DNA of 19,609 nucleotides from Anaerolineaceae bacterium UBA5211 (GTDB taxonomy: Bacteria; Chloroflexota; Anaerolineae; Anaerolineales; Anaerolineaceae). Both the position numbers and the translations under genes were made by a program. Position 1 is the stretch's first letter, and each line of letters opens with the position of its first letter. The stretch spans positions 1 to 19,609 of the forward strand of contig DHVJ01000046.1 in the NCBI GenBank assembly GCA_002412595.1. Direction: 5' to 3'. Below, piece by piece: positions 15,855 through 19,609 of this stretch. The notes beneath the pieces were generated by a model. The model was not told the origin of the DNA, did no database searches, and saw only the letters and a list, made by a program, of their open reading frames with translations.

Positions 15855-16232
15855 TTAGGCGAGTTCGATAACGGCGCCGGCTGCTTCCAGCTTTGACTTG
15901 GCATCGTTAGCGGCTTCTTTGCCAACCTGGGTGAGAACCTTGGAACCGGCGGTTTCGGCCATGGTCTTGGCTTCCACCAAGCCGAGGCTGGTGAGCTGGC
16001 GGATGACTTTGATGACATCGATTTTCTTGGGGCCAGCGTCTTTGATGACTACATCAAATTCAGTTTTCTCTTCGACGGCTTCGGCCGCGGCGGCGGGAGC
16101 GCCGGCTGCTGCAATAGCTACAGGAGCTGCTGCGGAAACGCCCCATTTTTCTTCCAATGATTTAACCAACTCGGCGGCTTCCAAAACTGTCAGCGTGCTG
16201 AGTTCTTCTGCTAATTTATTAAGATCTGCCAT
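15855..16232 (-). CDS. rplL: 50S ribosomal protein L7/L12
   Basis: 125 residues. An N-terminal dimerisation helix (LNKLAEELSTLTVLEAAELV) that binds L10 is followed by an Ala/Gly-rich hinge around residues 35-55. The globular C-terminal domain starts at EFDVVIKDAG and contains KKIDVIKVIRQLTSLGL, the surface that recruits translation factors. ATG lies behind AGGAG. It is separated from rplJ by 39 AT-rich bases with no terminator. It is the last gene of the operon: a terminator and a convergent gene follow instead of rpoB. Confidence 0.97.
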   Translation of the reverse strand: MADLNKLAEELSTLTVLEAAELVKSLEEKWGVSAAAPVAIAAAGAPAAAAEAVEEKTEFDVVIKDAGPKKIDVIKVIRQLTSLGLVEAKTMAETAGSKVLTQVGKEAANDAKSKLEAAGAVIELA

Positions 16233-16271
16233 TTTAAATCTCCTGATTTATTAATTTATTTTTCTTTTAAG

Positions 16272-16802
16272 CTACCCAGCAGTAGGCGCCGGGCTTTTTT
16301 CTGAATAAGCTTTGACGACTGCAGCCACCTGGCGAGCGGGTTCTGAGATTGTGCGGACCAACTGGGTAGCAGGGGTCTGGATAAGTGCCAATAATTGAGC
16401 TCTCATCTGTGGCAGAGGCGGCAGTTTGGATAACACGATGACGGATTGTGCGTCCAATACTTTCCCGTCCATGAAACCGCCTTTGATATCGAATAGATCG
16501 GATGAACCGGCTTTATCGACTATTTTTGCGACAGAGGGTGCGTCTTCAAATGCGAATGCAACGATGGAAGAATCGCTGAAATAACCGCCGTCGCTCATCC
16601 CGCAGTTTTCAAGAGCGATTTTCATTAAAGTGTTCTTGACTACATGCAATTCGCCGCCAACTTCCCGGGCATCGGCGCGTAACACATTGATGTCTTTCAT
16701 GCGCATTTTTTGATAGGACATAACATAGACAGCACTGGCGTCTTTGAGCCACTTTTCATAACTGGCGATAATTTCTTTCTTTTCCTGTTTTGTGAATGCC
16801 AA
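16272..16802 (-). CDS. rplJ: 50S ribosomal protein L10
   Basis: 176 residues. The N-terminal rRNA-binding domain (KEIIASYEKWLKDASAVYV, then KNTLMKIAL) and the C-terminal helical tail that carries L7/L12 dimers are both present. The start is TTG at 16802-16800, decided by a near-perfect GAAAGGAGGTGA ribosome site (16820-16809) eight bases upstream and the usual MAFTKQEK-like N-terminus. In front lies a terminator and an L10-leader-like element, which suggests autoregulation by the L10-L12 complex. Confidence 0.96.
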   Translation of the reverse strand: MAFTKQEKKEIIASYEKWLKDASAVYVMSYQKMRMKDINVLRADAREVGGELHVVKNTLMKIALENCGMSDGGYFSDSSIVAFAFEDAPSVAKIVDKAGSSDLFDIKGGFMDGKVLDAQSVIVLSKLPPLPQMRAQLLALIQTPATQLVRTISEPARQVAAVVKAYSEKSPAPTAG

Positions 16803-16820
16803 AGGTATTCACCTCCTTTC

Positions 16821-16861
16821 AAAAAAAATTGTCTTTGCCGACGAATTCAGGCAAAGACAAT
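16821..16861 (-). terminator. Attenuator terminator in the rplJ leader
   Basis: Minus strand: ATTGTCTTTGCC (16861-16850) pairs perfectly with GGCAAAGACAAT (16839-16828), with a ten-base loop and then eight T. The T run directly touches the rplJ ribosome site. As rplJL must be expressed beyond it, it is best read as a conditional terminator. Confidence 0.88.
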
Positions 16862-16895
16862 CAATTTAGCTTGGATAAGCTTTTATTGTTTCTTC

Positions 16896-16934
16896 ACCTG
16901 AGCTGGATATTAAGCCTTTCGGCACCGGCCTTCA
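16896..16934 (-). promoter_or_regulatory. L10-leader-like autoregulatory RNA element
   Basis: The transcript segment reads GAAGGCCGGTGCC ... CTTAATATCC ... AGGTG. This resembles, from memory, the conserved core of the L10 leader family, which binds L10-(L12)4 and controls rplJL by attenuation or translation. It lies between an extended -10 promoter and the attenuator hairpin, the expected order. A covariance-model search would settle it. Confidence 0.65.
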
Positions 16935-16954
16935 TTGGCGAAACTTTCGTAGTG

Positions 16955-16960
16955 ATTATA
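16955..16960 (-). promoter_or_regulatory. Internal extended -10 promoter for rplJ-rplL
   Basis: Minus strand TGA-TATAAT is an extended -10 element just after the rplA stop. TGGAGA (16983-16978) at 17 bases is a 4/6 match to a -35. The hexamer sits in a 13-bp palindrome (16952-16964). The predicted start near 16948 gives a leader of about 145 bases. Confidence 0.6.
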
Positions 16961-16966
16961 TCACGC

Positions 16967-17686
16967 TTATAAGGCTTTCTCCATTGCGAGCGCCTGGTTG
17001 GGATCGACTTTGATGCCGGGCCCCATGGTGGCCGAGAGGGTGACTTTCTTGATGAAAGTACCTTTGGCTGCGGCCGGTTTGGCACGGCGGATCGCGGTCA
17101 TCAGGGCAGCCAGGTTCTCGTAAAGTTGATCGAACTCGAAGCTGACCTTGCCAATCGGCACATGGATGTTTGCGGTTTTGTCCAAACGGAATTCAACGCG
17201 GCCGGCTTTAGCTTCGGTGATCGCACGCGGCAGATCGTCAGCTGGGACTACGGTACCGGCTTTGGGGTTCGGCATCAAACCGCGCGGGCCTAATACTTTA
17301 CCTAAACGGCCGGCTTTGGCCATCATATCCGGGGTGGAAATTGCAACATCGAAATCAGTGAAACCACCTTCGATTTTCTTGATCCACTCGTCGTCGTCGG
17401 CTACGTAATCAGCACCGGCTTCTTTGGCAGCGGTTGCACCGTCGCCCTGAGCGAATACCAGGATGCGGACAGTCTTACCGAGGCCATTGGGCAGCACGAC
17501 CACGTCGCGCAGCTGCTGGTCAGCCTGACGGGGATCGAGGCCTGTGCGCAGATGAATTTCAACTGTTCCGTCAAATTTTGAATAGGAAGTCTCTTTTACC
17601 AGTTCCAAAGCACGTTTGGGATCGTACAGGGTATCCGGATCGACCTTGGATTTTACTTCTAAATATTTCTTACCGTGTTTAGCCAT
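16967..17686 (-). CDS. rplA: 50S ribosomal protein L1
   Basis: 239 residues. It has conserved L1 blocks: KFDGTVEIHLRTGLDPRQADQ, VVLPNGLGKTVRILVFAQG, KVLGPRGLMPNPKAGTV, and the C-terminal KGTFIKKVTLSATMGPGIKVD. L1 binds 23S rRNA at the mobile stalk and represses its own operon mRNA. Two ATG codons occur in tandem. The second (17686) is chosen because AAGGAG lies five bases before it, while the first is only two bases away. It is preceded by an L1-operator-like structure. Confidence 0.97.
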   Translation of the reverse strand: MAKHGKKYLEVKSKVDPDTLYDPKRALELVKETSYSKFDGTVEIHLRTGLDPRQADQQLRDVVVLPNGLGKTVRILVFAQGDGATAAKEAGADYVADDDEWIKKIEGGFTDFDVAISTPDMMAKAGRLGKVLGPRGLMPNPKAGTVVPADDLPRAITEAKAGRVEFRLDKTANIHVPIGKVSFEFDQLYENLAALMTAIRRAKPAAAKGTFIKKVTLSATMGPGIKVDPNQALAMEKAL

Positions 17687-17698
17687 CATTTCTCCTTT

Positions 17699-17730
17699 GT
17701 GGTAGTGGCGGGTAATTACTACCCTCCCAC
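17699..17730 (-). promoter_or_regulatory. L1-operator-like structure before rplA
   Basis: Minus strand: GTGGGAGGGT (17730-17721), loop, ACCCGC (17713-17708), ACCAC (17703-17699), then AAGGAG. GTGG/CCAC and GGGT/ACCC can form two stems separated by an asymmetric loop (GA against about seven bases), the general shape of L1 sites on mRNA. It nearly repeats the element at 18179-18213. Confidence 0.65.
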
Positions 17731-17737
17731 GAAGTTA

Positions 17738-18163
17738 TTATTTTTCTATCTGGATACCCATGTTACGGGCGGTGCCTTCAATCTGGCGCATAGCGCCTTC
17801 AACATCAATCGCGTTCAGATCTTTCATCTTGACTTCGGCGATTTCGCGCAGTTGAGCGCGTGTGATGGTAGCAATTTTGGTGCGATTGGGGGCGTCGGAA
17901 CCTTTTTCCACACCGGCTGCTTTTTTGAGCATTTCGGATGTGGGCGGGGTCTTGAGCACGAATGTGAAGGAACCATCCATATAGACGGTGATTTCCGCAG
18001 GAATGATCTCGCCCATCTTGCTTTGGGTGCGGGCGTTGTATTCCTTGCAGAATTGCATAATGTTGATGCCGTGTCCAGCCAGGGCGGGGCCGATGGGAGG
18101 TGCCGGATTAGCCTTCCCAGCCGGGACGTTCAACTTTACGATTGCTTTAACTTTTTTTGCCAT
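17738..18163 (-). CDS. rplK: 50S ribosomal protein L11
   Basis: 141 residues, the standard length. The N-terminal domain has the proline-rich AGKANPAPPIGPALAGHGIN. The C-terminal domain binds the 23S rRNA GTPase centre and contains GSDAPNRTKIATITRAQLREIA. ATG at 18163-18161 lies behind AAGGAG. It lies between nusG and rplA in the standard order, with L1-operator-like elements on both sides. Confidence 0.97.
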   Translation of the reverse strand: MAKKVKAIVKLNVPAGKANPAPPIGPALAGHGINIMQFCKEYNARTQSKMGEIIPAEITVYMDGSFTFVLKTPPTSEMLKKAAGVEKGSDAPNRTKIATITRAQLREIAEVKMKDLNAIDVEGAMRQIEGTARNMGIQIEK

Positions 18164-18178
18164 TTATAAACTCCTTAA

Positions 18179-18213
18179 GTGGTTTTAGCGGGTGATAAGG
18201 GTCACCCTCCCAC
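18179..18213 (-). promoter_or_regulatory. L1-operator-like structure before rplK
   Basis: Minus strand: GTGGGAGGGT (18213-18204), loop, ACCCGC (18193-18188), ACCAC (18183-18179), then AAGGAG. It can form the same two-stem, asymmetric-loop structure as the element before rplA. L1 repressing rplK-rplA by binding the leader is established in E. coli. Confidence 0.68.
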
Positions 18214-18216
18214 AAT

Positions 18217-18230
18217 CCTCCTTGCGGAGG
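18217..18230 (-). other. GNRA-type hairpin after nusG
   Basis: CCTCC-GCAA-GGAGG on the minus strand: a 5-bp stem capped by a GCAA tetraloop, four bases after the nusG stop region and just upstream of the L1-like element. There is no T run, so it is not an intrinsic terminator; it may shape or protect the RNA. Confidence 0.5.
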
Positions 18231-18234
18231 TTGT

Positions 18235-18933
18235 TTACGATTTCTCCACCTGCAGGAAATCTAATTCCACAGGTGTTTCGCGCCCGAAAAAGTTGACCAT
18301 AACGGTCACTTTGGCGCGTTCCATATCAATTTCCGAGACAGTGCCGCGGAAATCGTTGAATGGGCCGTCGATAATGCGCACGCGTTCTCCGGCTTTGAAT
18401 GTGACCTTGACGTGCGGTGCTTCCGCTTCCATGCGCTTTAGGATTTGAGATACTTCTTCCGGGCGCAGGGGCGTGGGGTCGTTGCCCATGCCGACAAAAC
18501 CGGTCACACCGGGGGTGTTGCGTACAACGTACCAGGATTCCTCGGTCAGAATAAGGTTGACCAGCACATAACCGGGGAAAACATGCCGTTCAATCGAACG
18601 ACGTTTGCCTTCCTTCACTTCAATTTCTTCCTGGGTGGGGATAACGACATCAAAGATCATGTCTTTCATGCCCATGGTCTCAATACGCTGTTCAAGGTTG
18701 TGCCGCACTTTGTTTTCGTAGCCGGAATAGCAGTGGATTACATACCAGGCACGGCTGTCGTCTAAATCGCTGGTTTTGCGCAGTTTGTTTGAAGGAGATT
18801 CTTCCGTCGAGGAAGAGATATCTTCGGAGGAATCCGCCAGCTCGGCTTGTTCATCAGGCGCGGGCGTACTTTCCGTTTCCGGCTCCTGTTGAATTTCATT
18901 ATCCAAGTTGTTCAACTCTTCTTCGTTAGTCAT
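18235..18933 (-). CDS. nusG: Transcription termination/antitermination factor NusG
   Basis: 232 residues. Residues about 62-165 are the NGN domain (RAWYVIHCYSGYENKVRHNL; HVFPGYVLVNL; VRNTPGVTGFVG) that binds the RNA polymerase clamp. Residues about 177-232 are the KOW domain (GERVRIIDGPFNDFRGTVSEID) that contacts Rho or ribosomal protein S10. The first 60 residues are an added acidic, Ser/Glu/Pro-rich and probably disordered tail not present in the 181-residue E. coli protein. ATG lies behind AAGGAT. It lies between secE and rplK in the standard order. Confidence 0.96.
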   Translation of the reverse strand: MTNEEELNNLDNEIQQEPETESTPAPDEQAELADSSEDISSSTEESPSNKLRKTSDLDDSRAWYVIHCYSGYENKVRHNLEQRIETMGMKDMIFDVVIPTQEEIEVKEGKRRSIERHVFPGYVLVNLILTEESWYVVRNTPGVTGFVGMGNDPTPLRPEEVSQILKRMEAEAPHVKVTFKAGERVRIIDGPFNDFRGTVSEIDMERAKVTVMVNFFGRETPVELDFLQVEKS

Positions 18934-18971
18934 TCTTTACATCCTTTGGTCAGGCAGAAATCGCCTGGATA

Positions 18972-19187
18972 CTAAGAGAGGATGAATGCAATTACGTGAG
19001 TAAATACAAAATCAAGAAAACCTAAAAGTGCACTCATCAAGATCATGATCACAATGACGACCTTGGTTAGATGCCAAGCCTCCGGTGTGGTAGGCCAGGT
19101 AACTTTCCGCAGCTCGCCAAGCGTTTCGCGCCACCAGCGGGTGATGCCATTGGTCTTTTTTTCGCTTTTTTTCTTTTTTTCAGACAT
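18972..19187 (-). CDS. secE: Protein translocase subunit SecE
   Basis: 71 residues from the ATG at 19187-19185, behind AGGAGAG; a longer frame runs back into the tRNA and is rejected. It has a lysine-rich cytoplasmic N-terminus, the amphipathic helix WWRETLGELRKVTWPTT (the conserved SecE signature), then one membrane span (about residues 41-68). SecE clamps SecY in the membrane channel. Three A7 runs (minus strand, 19180-19156) encode the lysine-rich start. Confidence 0.94.
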   Translation of the reverse strand: MSEKKKKSEKKTNGITRWWRETLGELRKVTWPTTPEAWHLTKVVIVIMILMSALLGFLDFVFTHVIAFILS

Positions 19188-19207
19188 TTTCTCTCCTGTA
19201 TTATGTC

Positions 19208-19236
19208 TAAAACGACGCCCTACTGATTGGCGTCGT
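19208..19236 (-). terminator. Hairpin between tRNA-Trp and secE
   Basis: Minus strand: ACGACGCC (19236-19229) pairs with GGCGTCGT (19219-19212) around nine bases, followed by only TTT before A. It could be a weak terminator or a tRNA 3' processing signal. It lies 21 bases before the secE start codon. Confidence 0.55.
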
Positions 19237-19247
19237 GTATTTCTAGG

Positions 19248-19320
19248 CAGGCCAGGCAGGAATTGAACCCACAACCTCCTGTTTTGGAGACAGGCGCTCT
19301 GCCAATTGAGCTACTGGCCT
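19248..19320 (-). tRNA. tRNA-Trp (anticodon CCA)
   Basis: 73 bases. Acceptor arms AGGCCAG and CTGGCCT pair over 7 bp, with discriminator G. The D arm is GCTC/GAGC, the anticodon stem is CCTGT/ACAGG with loop CTCCAAA (anticodon CCA), and the T loop is TTCAATT. The 3' CCA is not encoded (GCC then T). Its position between rpmG and secE is the usual one for tRNA-Trp in many bacteria. Confidence 0.96.
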
Positions 19321-19326
19321 TTAAGC

Positions 19327-19362
19327 TATGCGGGTGCTTCACTTACTGATCGCACCCGCATA
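19327..19362 (-). other. Perfect 11-bp hairpin between rpmG and tRNA-Trp
   Basis: TATGCGGGTGC pairs with GCACCCGCATA around a 14-base loop (minus strand 19362 to 19327). There is no T run after it and it ends six bases before the tRNA 5' end. It is more likely a processing or mRNA-protecting hairpin than a terminator. Confidence 0.6.
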
Positions 19363-19376
19363 ATGTTTCTCTTATC

Positions 19377-19544
19377 TTACTTGGTTTCTCGGTGCAGAGT
19401 ATGTTTCCTGCAGCGCGAGCAGTATTTATTCATTTCTAACCGGTTTGGATCATTACGCCGGTTCTTTTCAGAAGTGTAATTTCGTTCTTTACACTCTGTG
19501 CAGGCCAATGTGATGACCGGTCTTACGTCTTTCTTAGAAGCCAT
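19377..19544 (-). CDS. rpmG: 50S ribosomal protein L33
   Basis: 55 residues, MASKKDVRPVITLACTECK at the start and HRETK at the end. Four cysteines (C15, C18, C42, C45) in two CxxC pairs make this the zinc-binding form of L33. ATG at 19544-19542 lies behind AGAAGG, and the stop is TAA at 19379-19377. It lies between tuf and tRNA-Trp, the usual order of this cluster. Confidence 0.95.
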   Translation of the reverse strand: MASKKDVRPVITLACTECKERNYTSEKNRRNDPNRLEMNKYCSRCRKHTLHRETK

Positions 19545-19565
19545 TCTTACCTTCTCAACCGTATT

Positions 19566-19577
19566 CGCTAATTAGCG
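19566..19577. repeat. 12-bp palindrome between tuf and rpmG
   Basis: CGCTAATTAGCG is a perfect palindrome in the 39-base spacer. It is too short-looped for a good RNA hairpin; a meaning is not clear. Confidence 0.4.
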
Positions 19578-19583
19578 CAGGTT

Positions 19584-19609
19584 TTATTCCAAAATTTGGG
19601 TGATGACGC
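19584..19609 (-). CDS. tuf: Elongation factor Tu, last codons only
   Basis: On the minus strand the window opens in a frame reading VITQILE and stop (TAA at 19586-19584). This is the typical C-terminal end of EF-Tu (GxVxxIxE), and tuf commonly precedes rpmG, tRNA-Trp, secE and nusG. Only seven residues are visible, so the call rests partly on position. Confidence 0.7.

Overview
This window looks like ordinary chromosome from an anaerobic or facultatively anaerobic bacterium of moderate GC content. An Anaerolineae-type member of the Chloroflexota fits best. That placement is inferred from protein character and gene mix (MurJ, a Bacillus/cyanobacterial-style DnaE with PHP domain, class II LysRS, a four-subunit ferredoxin-dependent 2-oxoacid oxidoreductase, WD40-type propeller protein); no 16S sequence is present. 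There are no insertion sequences, phage genes, CRISPR arrays or other mobile elements, and no gene-free stretch longer than about 300 bases.

Layout. (1) 1-650 (+): C-terminal part of an HtrA-type serine protease, closed by a terminator. (2) 719-1321 (-): a small single-pass membrane protein of unknown function, divergent from (3) 1421-4382 (+): murJ, a GNAT acetyltransferase and a SagB/ThcOx-type nitroreductase, tightly packed. (4) 4510-8319 (+): dnaE, behind an extended -10 promoter that overlaps a perfect inverted repeat, and convergent with (5) lysS and greA (-), which share a bidirectional terminator with dnaE. greA has its own promoter and a roughly 135-nt leader holding attenuator-like hairpins. 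(6) 10759-13464 (-): a compact operon for ferredoxin, alpha, beta and gamma subunits of a VorB/Kor-type 2-oxoacid:ferredoxin oxidoreductase. (7) 13643-15799 (+): a secreted or lipid-anchored WD40-like protein. (8) 15855-19609 (-): the translation/transcription cluster tuf (only its last codons), rpmG, tRNA-Trp, secE, nusG, rplK, rplA, rplJ, rplL.

The last cluster carries the richest regulatory structure. Two near-identical stem/asymmetric-loop motifs, one before rplK and one before rplA, look like ribosomal protein L1 operators. An extended -10 promoter at the end of rplA, an L10-leader-like core and a 12-bp intrinsic terminator lie in front of rplJ. rplL is followed directly by a terminator and a convergent gene, so rpoBC is not in its usual place here.

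I see no clearly new multi-gene system. The observations most worth checking are cis-regulatory: the greA leader, the paired L1-like motifs, the apparently leaderless murJ start, and the dnaE promoter/operator arrangement.
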